NCBI GenBank assembly: GCA_963785755.1
Contig: CAWAXG010000058.1
Location: forward strand, 62,001 to 126,000
Length of the DNA: 64,000 bases
Origin: JACCXG01 sp963785755
GTDB lineage: Bacteria; Acidobacteriota; Vicinamibacteria; Vicinamibacterales; 2-12-FULL-66-21
Direction: 5' to 3'
Shown: positions 25,472-34,295 of the stretch, in pieces
Layout: every line of letters starts with the position of its first letter
Numbering within the stretch: the stretch's first letter is position 1
The notes under the pieces: generated by a model
Databases searched by the model: none
Seen by the model: the letters and a program-made list of their open reading frames with translations, nothing else
What the model was told of the DNA's origin: nothing
Position numbers and translations under genes: made by a program

Positions 25472-26770
25472 ATGAAGCCCATGGTGCGCAAGGTTCTAGG
25501 CTCGACCATTGTTCTGGCCGTCATCGTGGCCGCTGGCTCGATGCTCGTCGCGGCGCGCGAGCCGGTCACGTTGATCACTGTTGACGGTGAGGGCGCGAAA
25601 TACTGGCCGCGCTGGCGCGGTCCTTCGGGGCAGGGCCATGTCACGGGCACGGCTTATCCGGATACGTGGTCGGACACGACCAACGTGCTCTGGAAGACCG
25701 CGGTGCCGGGGCGAGGCCATTCTTCGCCGATCGTCTGGAAGGATCATCTCTTCCTGACGACAGCCAGTAACGACGGGACGAAGCTGTCGATGCTGGCCTA
25801 TCAGCGCACGACCGGAAAGCTGCTGTGGGAAGCGTCGATACCGACGACCGGCGTCGAGCGCGTGTACCGGAAGAACAGCCACGCATCGGCCACGCCAACG
25901 ACCGACGGGCAGCGCATCTATGCGTCGTTCGGCACCCATGGCCTGGCTGCGTTCGACTTCAACGGCAAGATCCTCTGGCATCAGAAGCCGGGCGATCTGC
26001 GCAACTACCACGGCAGCGCCGGATCGCCGGTGCTCTACAAGGATCGAATCTTCCTCTATCAGGATCACGACGGCACCTCGTCGACCGGTTCCTACGTCGC
26101 GGCATTCAATGCCGCAACCGGCGCAGTGCTCTGGAAGAAGAACCGAAGCGAATCCGTCGGTTGGGGGACGCCGGTCGTGGTGAACGTGGGGGAGCGCGAC
26201 GAGCTGATCGTCAACAGCCAGTACAAGGTCTATTCGTACGACCCGGGCAGCGGCGCGGAGCTCTGGACCGTCAACGGCACGACGATGGAAGTCATTCCGA
26301 CGCCGGTGGTCGGGCACGGCCTGGTCTTCTGCTCGTCAGGACGCGCCGGGCCGACGCTCGCGATTCGTCCGGGCGGGAAGGGAGACGTCACCGGCACGCA
26401 TGTCGCGTGGACGTCGCCCCGGGGCTCGCCGTTCGTGCCCTCAGCGATCATCCATGGCGATCTGCTCTACATGATCAACGACATGCAGAGCGTGCTGACG
26501 GTGCTCGAAGCGAAGGACGGCAAGCTCGTGTACCAGGATCGCCTCGGCCAGCCGACGCGCGAGGGTTTCTCCGCCTCGCCGGTGGCCGTCGGCGACAAGC
26601 TGTTCTTCACCAACGACAACGGCCAGACGTTCGTCGTGCAGGCGGGACGCACGTTCAACCTCGTCCGCGTCAACGAGCTCAACGCGCAGGTGCTCGCCTC
26701 GCCGGCGCTGGTCGGGGGCACGTGGTACTGGCGGACGGCCAACGAATTGATTGCGATCGGCACGAAGTAA
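25472..26770 (+). CDS. Secreted PQQ-like beta-propeller protein
   Basis: The start at 25472 (MKPMVRKVLG) places a signal peptide at the N-terminus; the 432-residue protein then has about seven propeller-type units. Typical blade segments are WPRWRGPSGQG, LSMLAYQRTTGKLLWEA, GLAAFDFNGKILWHQ, YVAAFNAATGAVLWKK and VYSYDPGSGAELW. The family (PQQ-binding-like or BamB-like propellers) is widespread in Acidobacteriota and Planctomycetota, often next to sugar catabolism genes. Active-site residues of true PQQ dehydrogenases are not evident, so enzyme activity is doubtful. It is followed by a single-arm repeat at 26774. Confidence 0.85.
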   Translation: MKPMVRKVLGSTIVLAVIVAAGSMLVAAREPVTLITVDGEGAKYWPRWRGPSGQGHVTGTAYPDTWSDTTNVLWKTAVPGRGHSSPIVWKDHLFLTTASNDGTKLSMLAYQRTTGKLLWEASIPTTGVERVYRKNSHASATPTTDGQRIYASFGTHGLAAFDFNGKILWHQKPGDLRNYHGSAGSPVLYKDRIFLYQDHDGTSSTGSYVAAFNAATGAVLWKKNRSESVGWGTPVVVNVGERDELIVNSQYKVYSYDPGSGAELWTVNGTTMEVIPTPVVGHGLVFCSSGRAGPTLAIRPGGKGDVTGTHVAWTSPRGSPFVPSAIIHGDLLYMINDMQSVLTVLEAKDGKLVYQDRLGQPTREGFSASPVAVGDKLFFTNDNGQTFVVQAGRTFNLVRVNELNAQVLASPALVGGTWYWRTANELIAIGTK

Positions 26771-26773
26771 CGT

Positions 26774-26836
26774 CGCATTCTCAAGAGATCCTTCGTGCCG
26801 CCGTGCCTTCGTGGCCGTCGTGTAGCGCGGCAGCGC
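26774..26836. repeat. CACGACGGCACGAAG-type repeat, half copy
   Basis: CTTCGTGCCGCCGTGCCTTC and GTAGCGCGGCAGCGC match the right arm and end of the reverse-oriented copies at 14296 and 48064. The left arm is missing. It lies between convergent genes. Confidence 0.75.
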
Positions 26837-26863
26837 ATCCAACGTTGCGGTCAAAGGTGCTGA

Positions 26864-27775
26864 TCAGCCCGGCGCCTTGCGAAAGACCGCGCGAATCGCC
26901 GACCGGTTCTGCTGCGGATCGGCGGCGAAGTCGCCATGCCGGGACAGATCGACTTCCTTCTCGAGCTGTTCGACCGGCTTCCCGGCGCGCTTGCCAGCGG
27001 CCACCTGATTCCAGAGATCGTCGAGAAACGCGGCCTGCGCCTTCAACGTGGCGACCGTGCCCAGTCCGCCGTGGCCGGGGACCACCGTCTTCACCTCCCA
27101 TTTCGCCAGGTCGGTCAGCACCTCGACCCAGCGCCTGTGGTCCGCGTCGCGATCGCCGACGTTGTTTCCCGAGCGCCAGCTCACGCACAGGTCGCCGGTG
27201 AACAGAATGCCTTCTTTCGGCAGGAATGCCACGGCATCGCCAATCGTGTGCGCGGGTCCGACTTTCTTGAACTCCAGCCTCCGCTCGCCATCGTCAATCG
27301 CCATCGACTCGCCGAAGACGATCGACGGCAGCTCCATTCGAAAGGTTGAAAGGCTGTACTTCTCGTTCTTGGACATCTGCTGCCATTCGACCTTGCCCTT
27401 GGTGTTCAACTCGCTCGCACAGTCCTGCGAACAGATCACCGTGACACCTTCGTCCGCGAGGATGCTGTTCCCCTGGGTGTGATCCCAGTGATAGTGGGTA
27501 TCGAACACGTATTTGATGGGTTTCTTCGTGGTCTTCCTGATCTCCGGCAACGCGGCGCGGATCCCCCACGGCGTGTTGGCGTCGATGACGACGACGAAGT
27601 CGCGGAACTCGATCCATCCGGTGTTCGCCGGCTGCCGCGTGTCCCGGTCCCCGAGACGCCAATACACGCCGGGCGCGATCTGTCCGACCCGGCCGGACGG
27701 CCCTTGCCGGGCATGACCCAGGGCCACCAGCCCCAGGAGCAGGATGAACGCCGTCGGCAGCGCGGCACGTCTCAT
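26864..27775 (-). CDS. Secreted MBL-fold metallo-hydrolase
   Basis: The start at 27775 (MRRAALPTAF) follows GAGGAG by 5 bases; upstream in-frame sequence belongs to a repeat. The 303-residue protein has a signal peptide and a metallo-beta-lactamase fold with THYHWDHTQG (around residues 94-103), GPAHTIGDAV, LFTGDLC and VVPGHGG. These ligands fit a two-zinc hydrolase of the SoxH/quinoprotein-relay subgroup rather than a true B1-B3 beta-lactamase. The substrate is unknown. It converges on the propeller gene at 25472. Confidence 0.85.
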   Translation of the reverse strand: MRRAALPTAFILLLGLVALGHARQGPSGRVGQIAPGVYWRLGDRDTRQPANTGWIEFRDFVVVIDANTPWGIRAALPEIRKTTKKPIKYVFDTHYHWDHTQGNSILADEGVTVICSQDCASELNTKGKVEWQQMSKNEKYSLSTFRMELPSIVFGESMAIDDGERRLEFKKVGPAHTIGDAVAFLPKEGILFTGDLCVSWRSGNNVGDRDADHRRWVEVLTDLAKWEVKTVVPGHGGLGTVATLKAQAAFLDDLWNQVAAGKRAGKPVEQLEKEVDLSRHGDFAADPQQNRSAIRAVFRKAPG

Positions 27776-27837
27776 GGTCACTCCTCGAAAGGGAACGGCG
27801 ATGGCGCCGCTCGGCGCATCATTATGTGCTCGCATCG

Positions 27838-28052
27838 CGATCGGCGAGCAGTAACGGGACTCGGGACTCGGGACTCGGCGACGGTGGGCGGGGGTCTTCG
27901 ATGGGCCGCCGTCTTTGATGATCCTCGTGATCGCCGTTCGCCGAGACCAGCCCGAATCCCGCGCCCACGAATCCCCGATCGCGAGATCAGCCTGAGCTCC
28001 CAGTCCCGAGCCCCGATCCCGGCCGTCCGAGTCCCGAGTCCCGGCGCCGTCG
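27838..28052. repeat. GGGACTCGGGACTCGG composite repeat
   Basis: Left arm GGGACTCGGGACTCGGGACT, core GGTGGGCGGGGGTCTTCG followed by GGCCGCCGTC, then right-hand words of the GAGTCCCGAGTCCC and GATCCCCGATCGC types. The same core occurs at 33026-33060. It fills the 309 bp gap between the divergent genes at 27775 and 28085 and leaves only about 30 bp before the next start. Confidence 0.8.
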
Positions 28053-28084
28053 ATGATAGAGTGACGCCCAGCAAGGAGGTCCGC

Positions 28085-29428
28085 ATGGTGACTCGTCGAG
28101 CGTTTCTCTCGAAAACCGCCGCCGCGACCGCGGGGCTCGCCGCGGCGTTGCCGAAGCAGAGCTACGCACAGCGCAGCCCGAACGAGACCATCAACGTCGC
28201 GATCATCGGCCTCCGCGGCGACAACAAGGGACATCCGACCTGGACCGCCCGAGGGCGCGGACTCGATCATTACGAGCACCTTGCCGGGATCAAGAACGTC
28301 CGCATCTCGCACGTCGCGGATATCGATGAACGGCATTTCAAGACCGCGCTGTCCTTCGCGAAGGAACGGTGGGGCGGGACGCCGAAGACCGAGACGGATT
28401 TCCGGCGGCTGCTCGACAATCGCGAGATCGACGCGGTCACCATCGCCGCGCCCGATCACTGGCACGCGCTCATGACGATCATGGCCTGCCAGGCGGGCAA
28501 GGACGTCTACGTCGAAAAGCCCGCCAGCCACAACATCGTCGAGGGTCGGCGGATGATCGAGGCGGCCCGGCGCTACAACCGGATCGTCGAGGTCGGCACG
28601 CAGCGCCGGAGCGGCGCCGCGCTCGGCAAGGCGGTGCAGTTCCTCCGCGATGGCGGTCTCGGCACGATCTACGGCGCCAAGACCGTGATTTACCGGCAGC
28701 GGGATTCGATCGGCGTCATCGCCGACAGCCCCATGCCCGCCGGCGTCAACTACGATCTGTGGCTGGGGCCGGCGCCGTTGCGTCCGTTCAACGAAAACCA
28801 TTTTCATTACCACTGGCACTGGTTCTGGGAGTACAGCACCTCGGACATGGGCAACACGGCCGTGCACTCACTGGACGCCGTGCGCTGGCTGCTCGGGAAG
28901 CAGGAGCATCCGCGAACGGCTTACTGCTCGGGTGGTCTGTTCGAGGCCGGCGCACCAACCGATCAGAAGACGCCGAATACGCAGACCGCGATCTACCAGT
29001 ACGCCGACGGGACGGAACTGCACTGCGACCTGCGGAACTGGTACACCGGCCCACCCGAGGCCCAGGGCATCTACGTCTTCGGGTCGAAAGGCTGGATGAA
29101 AGCCGGCGATGGCAAGGCGCAGGTGTTCTTCGGTAAGAAGAACGAGCCTGGTCCGGTCGTGACCGCCGAGGAGTCCACCGATGCCGGGCAGGTGCACTTC
29201 GAGAACTTCATCGAGTGCATGCGTTCACGAAAGCCCGAGAACCTTCGCGCGTCGATCGAAGAGGGGCACCTCTCCACCGCCCTGTGCCACCTCGCGAACA
29301 TCTCGTATCGCGTCGGGCGATCGGTGAAGTTCGACGGATCGACCGAGCGCTTCATCGGCGATGAAGAGGCCGACAAGCTCCTCAGCCGGACGTATCGGGC
29401 GCCGTACGTGCTGCCTGATAAGACATAG
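28085..29428 (+). CDS. Tat-exported Gfo/Idh/MocA-family oxidoreductase
   Basis: The ATG at 28085 has a strong AAGGAGGT site 4 bases upstream. The 447-residue protein begins TRRAFLSKTAAATAGLAAAL, a twin-arginine signal. The Rossmann domain follows: NVAIIGLRGDN, then ADIDERHFKTA, AVTIAAPDHWHALM and VYVEKPASHN, with the conserved EKP. The C-terminal domain includes WLGPAPLRPFNENHFHYHWH, a pattern typical of secreted members. Known relatives are NAD(P)-dependent and oxidise or open sugars and glycosides; exported forms often keep a tightly bound cofactor. With DUF1080 and the Tat hydrolase nearby, a role in glycoside breakdown is a reasonable inference. It is probably a single-gene transcript. 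Confidence 0.92.
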   Translation: MVTRRAFLSKTAAATAGLAAALPKQSYAQRSPNETINVAIIGLRGDNKGHPTWTARGRGLDHYEHLAGIKNVRISHVADIDERHFKTALSFAKERWGGTPKTETDFRRLLDNREIDAVTIAAPDHWHALMTIMACQAGKDVYVEKPASHNIVEGRRMIEAARRYNRIVEVGTQRRSGAALGKAVQFLRDGGLGTIYGAKTVIYRQRDSIGVIADSPMPAGVNYDLWLGPAPLRPFNENHFHYHWHWFWEYSTSDMGNTAVHSLDAVRWLLGKQEHPRTAYCSGGLFEAGAPTDQKTPNTQTAIYQYADGTELHCDLRNWYTGPPEAQGIYVFGSKGWMKAGDGKAQVFFGKKNEPGPVVTAEESTDAGQVHFENFIECMRSRKPENLRASIEEGHLSTALCHLANISYRVGRSVKFDGSTERFIGDEEADKLLSRTYRAPYVLPDKT

Positions 29429-29446
29429 GGGCGTGTCGAAACCACT

Positions 29447-29640
29447 GCGGTGACAACTCCCAACTGCCAACCTCCCCGCCTCCGCGCGCACGGATCGAGG
29501 CGCGCTACGGCGCGGCCTCGCCAGAGCTCGTCGCCTGCGATCGAACCGACGAGCGGCGGCGGGCAACTCCCAAGGAGCTCAGAGTCGATCGACCGAGAGT
29601 GTTTGGGAGTTGGGAGTTGGGAATTGGAAGTTGACGCGCG
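29447..29640. repeat. CAACTCCCAAC/GTTGGGAGTTGGG inverted word repeat
   Basis: CAACTCCCAACTGCCAACC at the left and TTTGGGAGTTGGGAGTTGGG at the right can pair around a roughly 120-base middle with no clear gene. A trace of the same words (TTGGTGGTTGGAAGTTGAC) occurs near 63560. It sits between convergent genes. Confidence 0.7.
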
Positions 29641-29654
29641 CGCGCCTTCGACCT

Positions 29655-31958
29655 TCAGGCGCGCGTTGTCTCAGCGCCGGGCTGGACGTAATCCGCCGTC
29701 CAGCGCAGATGCGCTTCGAGGAGCGACGGCATCCCGCTCGCCAGGTCGTCCGACAACGGTCTGCCGAAGAAGTAGCCCTGACCGAGCTCCGAGCCGAGCG
29801 TTCGCAGCTCGAGCAGCTGATCGGGCGTCTCGACGCCCTCGGCAATCACGCCGAGGCCGAGCGCGTGCCCGAGCGAAATGATCGCTTCGACGATCGCCGT
29901 ATCGTGCCCCCGATGCGCGACGCCGGCGACGAAGGACTGGTCGATCTTCAACAGGTCGACCGGGAAGCGCTTCAGGTAGGCGAGGCTCGAGAACCCCGTG
30001 CCGAAATCGTCGATCGCCAGCCGGACCCCGAGTGACTTGAGCTTCGTCAGGATCTCGATGGTCGTTTCGGCTCCGGCCATGGCCACCGTCTCCGTGATCT
30101 CGATGATCAGGCTCGATGGCTCGATGCCGGTCGTCTGGATCACGTCGCGCACCTCGTCGATCAGCGTCGCCTGCTGCAGATGCTTGCCCGAGAGGTTCAC
30201 CGCGACCATCAGCGCGAGATCGCGGCGGTATTTCCGCTGCCATTCCTGCGCCTGGCGGCACGCCTCGAACAGCACCCAGCGGCCGATCGGGACGATGAGC
30301 CCGGTTTCTTCCGCGACGCCGATGAACTCGGACGGGGGGATCAGGCCGCGCTCGGGGTGTTCCCAGCGCACCAGCGCTTCCATGCCGACCAGGCGGCCGC
30401 TGACGATCTCGACCTCGGGCTGGTAGTACACCCGCAGCTCGTTGCGCGCGATCGCGCGGCGCAGGCCATTCTCCAGCCGCAGGCGATCGCGCGCGGCGAG
30501 ATCCATCGCGGGATGGAACACCTCGTGGCGCGCCTTGCCTCGGGCCTTCGCGCGATACATCGCGATGTCCGCCTGGCGAATCAGATCGGTTGGCGATTCG
30601 TGGCTGTCGCTGAAGGCGATCCCGATGCTGACCGAGGTAAACACCTCGTGCAGGCCCACCATGAACGGCTGATCGAACTCCTGCCGGATCCGCTGGGCGA
30701 CCTCGATCGCGCGATCGCGGCCGGCGAGCCGGGGGAGCAGCACCGTGAACTCGTCGCCACCCAGACGGGCGATGACATCATCCGGCCCCAGGCATCCCGC
30801 AATCCGCTTGCCGGCGGCGATCAGCAGCTCGTCGCCGACGACATGACCCAGGCTGTCGTTGACCACCTTGAAGAGATCGAGATCGACGAGCAGCACCGCG
30901 ATTGTCAGCGCGTCGTCCTTTGGCTTCTCGAATTCGGCGGCGAGTCGATCGATGAAGAGCCTCCGGTTCGGCAGCTGCGTCAGCGCGTCGTGCGCGGCCT
31001 GATGCGCGAGCGTCTGATCGGCGGTCCTCCGGTCGATGTCGGATCGGAAGAGCAGCTGCGCGTTCCACGCGACCAGCACCGCGAACACCGTCATGATCGC
31101 CACGGCGAGGAGCCACAGGCCGAAGGCGGTATCGAAAATCATCGCGCGCTGGCCGGCCAGGTGCAGGCCGCCGAGCGCCAGTGGAAAGACGAGGACCGCC
31201 GGCAGCAGCCGCCGCACCATCGTGCCGCCGCTGCTGTCGCTCGAAATGACCGCCATGATGCCGTGCGTCGGACGGGCGCAGAGCACGCCGACCGCGAGCA
31301 CGAAGAAGGTCGCGGCCGTCGGCAGCGCCATCGCGATGTTCGAGCCGATGCCGTAGAACGGGCGCAGGCCGTACGCGTAGCCCATCAGCGCGAGCAAGGA
31401 GGTCACGGCCGCGATGACCGACAGCAGCGGCGCCGGCCGGAACCGGCCGATCGGACGATCGATGATCGCCAGCGCCGTCCCGAGCAGCACGAAGTTGATT
31501 GCCGTGTTCGGCGCCATTCGATTCGGACGCCCGAAGTCGGCGAACGGGAGCTTTTCCCGGAAGAGGTACTGGTCGAGCTGAAGATCTCCGAATCCCAGGA
31601 GGGCCGCGACCCTGGAGAGGCCGAAGACGACGGTGAGCAACGCGAGGCCTTGTGCCAGCAGGCGCACCGGTCCGGCCAATCCGGCCGAGAGCACGCCGAG
31701 CGACCATCCGAGGCAGATGAAGCCGATGGCGGTCGCCGGATTCATCGCGGTGAGCCCGGGCACGATCCGCTTCAAGGCCTCGACGTCCATCGACCAGCCG
31801 ATCAACGCGAGCGCGCCGACGACCACGGGGATCACACTGGCGCCGTTCGCCATCGTGCGAAGGGTTGTCGCGACACGCGGCAGCGTCAGATCAGGGTCGA
31901 GCGGCACGCTGGGAAACAGCTGCGCGTCACCGGCTCGACCATTGAGTCCCATGCTCAT
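29655..31958 (-). CDS. Membrane GGDEF-EAL protein (c-di-GMP turnover)
   Basis: The 767-residue protein has about eight membrane helices in residues 40-310. A GGDEF domain follows with the exact motif at residues 400-404, then an EAL domain starting near residue 505 with E527-A-L and the downstream NLSGKHLQ and DDFGTGFSSLAYLK motifs that bind metal. Both catalytic motifs are intact, so it could both make and degrade c-di-GMP; in many such proteins only one activity dominates. The membrane part resembles a MASE-like sensor but was not assigned to a named type. It sits convergent to the Gfo/Idh/MocA gene and divergent from the DUF1684 gene. Confidence 0.92.
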   Translation of the reverse strand: MSMGLNGRAGDAQLFPSVPLDPDLTLPRVATTLRTMANGASVIPVVVGALALIGWSMDVEALKRIVPGLTAMNPATAIGFICLGWSLGVLSAGLAGPVRLLAQGLALLTVVFGLSRVAALLGFGDLQLDQYLFREKLPFADFGRPNRMAPNTAINFVLLGTALAIIDRPIGRFRPAPLLSVIAAVTSLLALMGYAYGLRPFYGIGSNIAMALPTAATFFVLAVGVLCARPTHGIMAVISSDSSGGTMVRRLLPAVLVFPLALGGLHLAGQRAMIFDTAFGLWLLAVAIMTVFAVLVAWNAQLLFRSDIDRRTADQTLAHQAAHDALTQLPNRRLFIDRLAAEFEKPKDDALTIAVLLVDLDLFKVVNDSLGHVVGDELLIAAGKRIAGCLGPDDVIARLGGDEFTVLLPRLAGRDRAIEVAQRIRQEFDQPFMVGLHEVFTSVSIGIAFSDSHESPTDLIRQADIAMYRAKARGKARHEVFHPAMDLAARDRLRLENGLRRAIARNELRVYYQPEVEIVSGRLVGMEALVRWEHPERGLIPPSEFIGVAEETGLIVPIGRWVLFEACRQAQEWQRKYRRDLALMVAVNLSGKHLQQATLIDEVRDVIQTTGIEPSSLIIEITETVAMAGAETTIEILTKLKSLGVRLAIDDFGTGFSSLAYLKRFPVDLLKIDQSFVAGVAHRGHDTAIVEAIISLGHALGLGVIAEGVETPDQLLELRTLGSELGQGYFFGRPLSDDLASGMPSLLEAHLRWTADYVQPGAETTRA

Positions 31959-32039
31959 GGACCTGAGCTTACATCGCGGATCGGGGGCGAAAGCAAAAGG
32001 TAAACTCTGCAGGGATTCGATTAAGGATAAGGATTGAAG

Positions 32040-32972
32040 ATGCGCTGGTTACGTTCATGTTCCGGCCTCTGCGTCCTTGTGTTGATCGCCGCATGCCGAT
32101 CGGAGGAGACCGCGCCGATGAGCGCCGAGCAGGCGAACGCCGCGGTGGCGGCGTGGCGCGCGGAGCACGAAGCGGTCTACCGTCGCGACTTCGTCAGTAT
32201 CTCGGGTCTGCATCCGCTGAAGCCGGGGGCGAACGTCGCCGGCAGCGCGCCGGCGAGCGACATCGTGCTGCCTGCCGCCGCGCCGCCGACGCTCGGGCGG
32301 TTCATGCTCGACGGTGAAGAGGTCCGCTTCGAGCCGGCGCCGGGCGCGCGAGTTCTCCTGGAGGATGAGCCGGTCACCACGGCGATCGACCTGCGCGACG
32401 ATCGGTCCGCGGAGTCCGACGAGTTGATCGCGGGAGACATACGCCTGGTGATCCACGTCAGCGGCGACACGCGCTCCGTTCGCGTGCGCGATCCCAACGG
32501 GCCGCTCGCCCGCGGCTTTGTCGGCTTCACCTGGTTCCCGATCGATGAGCGCTACCGGATGACCGGCAAATTGATCCGCGATGCCCAGCCGCAGCGGTTC
32601 AAGGTCGTGAACACCTACGGCGACACCGATGAATACAGCACCGAAGGAGTCGTCGAGTTCACGCTGCTCGGAGAGACGGTGCGCCTGCGCCCGTTCACGA
32701 CGCGGCCGAAGCGGTTCTATTTCGTCTTCCGTGACGCGTCGAGCGGCGCGGAGACCTACAAGACCGCGCGGTTCCTCTATTCGGATCTGCGAGACGACGG
32801 CACGACGGTCCTGGACTTCAACATGGCCTACAACCCGCCCTGCGCGTTCAATCCCTATACGACCTGTCCGATTCCCCTTCCTGAGAACCGCCTGCAGGTG
32901 AAGATCCTGGCGGGGGAGAAGGCGTATCCGGTCGAAGTGCCGTTGCCTTCTGGATCGCGTCGTGATCGGTGA
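32040..32972 (+). CDS. DUF1684 lipoprotein
   Basis: The 310-residue protein starts at MRWLRSCSGLCVLVLIAAC, a lipoprotein signal with the lipobox cysteine at residue 19. The DUF1684 core then follows: WRAEHEAVYRRDFVSISGLHPLKPG, GFVGFTWFPIDERYRM, and a C-terminal motif YNPPCAFNPYTTCPIPLPEN that is diagnostic for the family. It is probably anchored to a membrane facing the periplasm. The family's biochemical function is not established. An in-frame TTG at 32034 is a possible alternative start. Confidence 0.88.
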   Translation: MRWLRSCSGLCVLVLIAACRSEETAPMSAEQANAAVAAWRAEHEAVYRRDFVSISGLHPLKPGANVAGSAPASDIVLPAAAPPTLGRFMLDGEEVRFEPAPGARVLLEDEPVTTAIDLRDDRSAESDELIAGDIRLVIHVSGDTRSVRVRDPNGPLARGFVGFTWFPIDERYRMTGKLIRDAQPQRFKVVNTYGDTDEYSTEGVVEFTLLGETVRLRPFTTRPKRFYFVFRDASSGAETYKTARFLYSDLRDDGTTVLDFNMAYNPPCAFNPYTTCPIPLPENRLQVKILAGEKAYPVEVPLPSGSRRDR

Positions 32973-33160
32973 TCGGTGATCGGGGATCATTCTCGGGACT
33001 GGGGACTGGGGACTCGGGACTCGGGGGTGGTGGGCGGGAGGCTTCGCTGGCCGCCGTCCATTTTTTGTTTTCTTGTCGGGATCGGCGATTCCGGACCGAT
33101 GAGCGATCGGGATCGGGATTCGGATTGCGATTCGGATCTCGGATGAGGGATCAGGGAGTA
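32960..33160. repeat. GATCGGTGATC / GGGACTCGGG composite repeat
   Basis: GTGATCGGTGATCGGTGATC is followed by GGGACTGGGGACTCGGGACT, then the core GGTGGGCGGGAGGCTTCG and GGCCGCCGTCC. To the right are GATCGGGATCGGGATTCGGA words. The core matches that of the copy at 27838. The element overlaps the end of the DUF1684 gene and reaches the decayed ADOP fragment. Confidence 0.8.
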
Positions 33161-33186
33161 GGGATTGAAGATCTGGAATGGTCCCT

Positions 33187-33440
33187 CGCCGTTCCTAACT
33201 CGGCGCGCAGGGCGATGATCGGATTCTGTTGCATGGCGCGCCGGGCCGGCAGCGAGATCGCCAGCGGGCCGCGTGGACTGAAGTGCCGGCGCGATCCCGG
33301 TGGCTACGCCGGTGAACAGGGCGACGCCGAGGCCGATCAGCGCGATCCGCGCGTCCAGCGACAGGTCGAGGTTGAGCGAACCGGCCGCGCCGACGCCGAA
33401 GTACCTCGCAGGTGCTCCTAGCCACGGCTCGCGACTCATC
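33187..33440 (-). pseudogene. ADOP permease remnant with internal deletion
   Basis: The right part reads LDARIALIGLGVALFTGVAT then GIAPALQSTRP, the membrane segment typical of the middle of ADOPs. It is joined directly, in a different frame, to LPARRAMQQNPIIALRAELG, the ADOP C-terminus. Roughly half of the protein between these two points is missing, so this is a deletion derivative of a permease gene. Its end is similar to that of the second remnant at 38850. Confidence 0.75.
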
Positions 33441-33482
33441 GAGAGCTAGAACGCAACAGCGCCCAAGTGCGGGAGCGCTGAT

Positions 33483-34295
33483 TCATCGCTTCAGCAGCGT
33501 CATCAGCCCGTCGGCGAGCATCGCACGCCAGTGGACATAGTCATGGCCACCGCCGACCTCGCGATAGGTGACGTCGTAGCCCTTCGCGCGAAGGACGTCG
33601 CGGAGATGGCGGTTGCCCATCAGGTTGGTTTCATCGAGCACCATTTTGTACAGCGGGAGGTTGGCACCAGGCACGTTGTCGTAGAGTCCGGTTTCGAGAT
33701 AGAAACGGATCGGCCGGCGCGGCACGGCAAGGTACTTCCGCGCCGTGGCGTTCGGTTCCTCGTCGCCCGGGTCCCGACCGCGAAACGCGCCGGACTGTGA
33801 CAGCACGTTGCCGAACACGTCCGAATGTAACAGTGCAATCTGGGCAGCGGCGGTTCCTCCGGCGCTGTAGCCCCCAATCACCGTGTCGGCCGGGTTCGTG
33901 CTGATGGGATAGGCCGCGCGCAGCATCGGCATGAGCTCCCGGACGAGCGCTTCGCCGTAGCCGGCGTGGCCCGCAGCCCCTGCGGGGCGATTGCCGGGAT
34001 CGAAGAGAACGATGGCGGGCCGGATCCGCCCGTCGTTAATGAGGTTATCGAGCGTCGTCGGGGCGTTGCCAAAACGATTGCTGACCCACGCGGCTCCGTC
34101 GAGCAGCACGAGCAACGGATACGGACCTGCGGTTCGGTCGTAGCCGGGCGGCGTGTAGATCCAGATCGGCCGCTCGTCCTTGAACACCGGGTCTTTGAGC
34201 AGCGCCGACTTGACCGTCCGCTCCTCGATGAGACCGCGTCGAACCGGCGTCCGCAGCGCCCACTGCTCGTCGGGAGCACCCGGCATGTCAAGCAC
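33483..34295 (-). CDS. Enterochelin esterase-like hydrolase, catalytic part of a broken gene
   Basis: This 270-residue frame holds the alpha/beta hydrolase part of a Fes-like esterase: ERPIWIYTPPGYDR, YPLLVLLDGAAWV, then TVIGGYSAGGTAAAQIALLH with the nucleophile serine in GYSAGG, and REVGGGHDYVHWRAML with the catalytic histidine. The family cleaves siderophore or other ester bonds; many members near no siderophore genes have unknown substrates. The family's N-terminal domain is found just upstream (34296-35212) but in other frames, so this part may no longer be translated from a proper start. MLDMPGAPDEQW is the first available Met in this frame. Confidence 0.78.
   Translation of the reverse strand: MLDMPGAPDEQWALRTPVRRGLIEERTVKSALLKDPVFKDERPIWIYTPPGYDRTAGPYPLLVLLDGAAWVSNRFGNAPTTLDNLINDGRIRPAIVLFDPGNRPAGAAGHAGYGEALVRELMPMLRAAYPISTNPADTVIGGYSAGGTAAAQIALLHSDVFGNVLSQSGAFRGRDPGDEEPNATARKYLAVPRRPIRFYLETGLYDNVPGANLPLYKMVLDETNLMGNRHLRDVLRAKGYDVTYREVGGGHDYVHWRAMLADGLMTLLKR

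Noticed and set aside
25472..26770. BamB, the outer membrane assembly lipoprotein
   Set aside because: The propeller fold is similar, but there is no lipobox and no bam or engA/der neighbour; the general PQQ-like propeller family fits better.
26864..27775. A second beta-lactamase
   Set aside because: The zinc ligands are those of general MBL-fold hydrolases. The N-terminal and C-terminal regions do not match B1, B2 or B3 enzymes.
27776..28867. An N-terminal extension of the MBL-fold hydrolase upstream of 27775
   Set aside because: It runs antisense through the Gfo/Idh/MocA gene and the repeat at 27838. The start at 27775 has a signal peptide and a good ribosome binding site.
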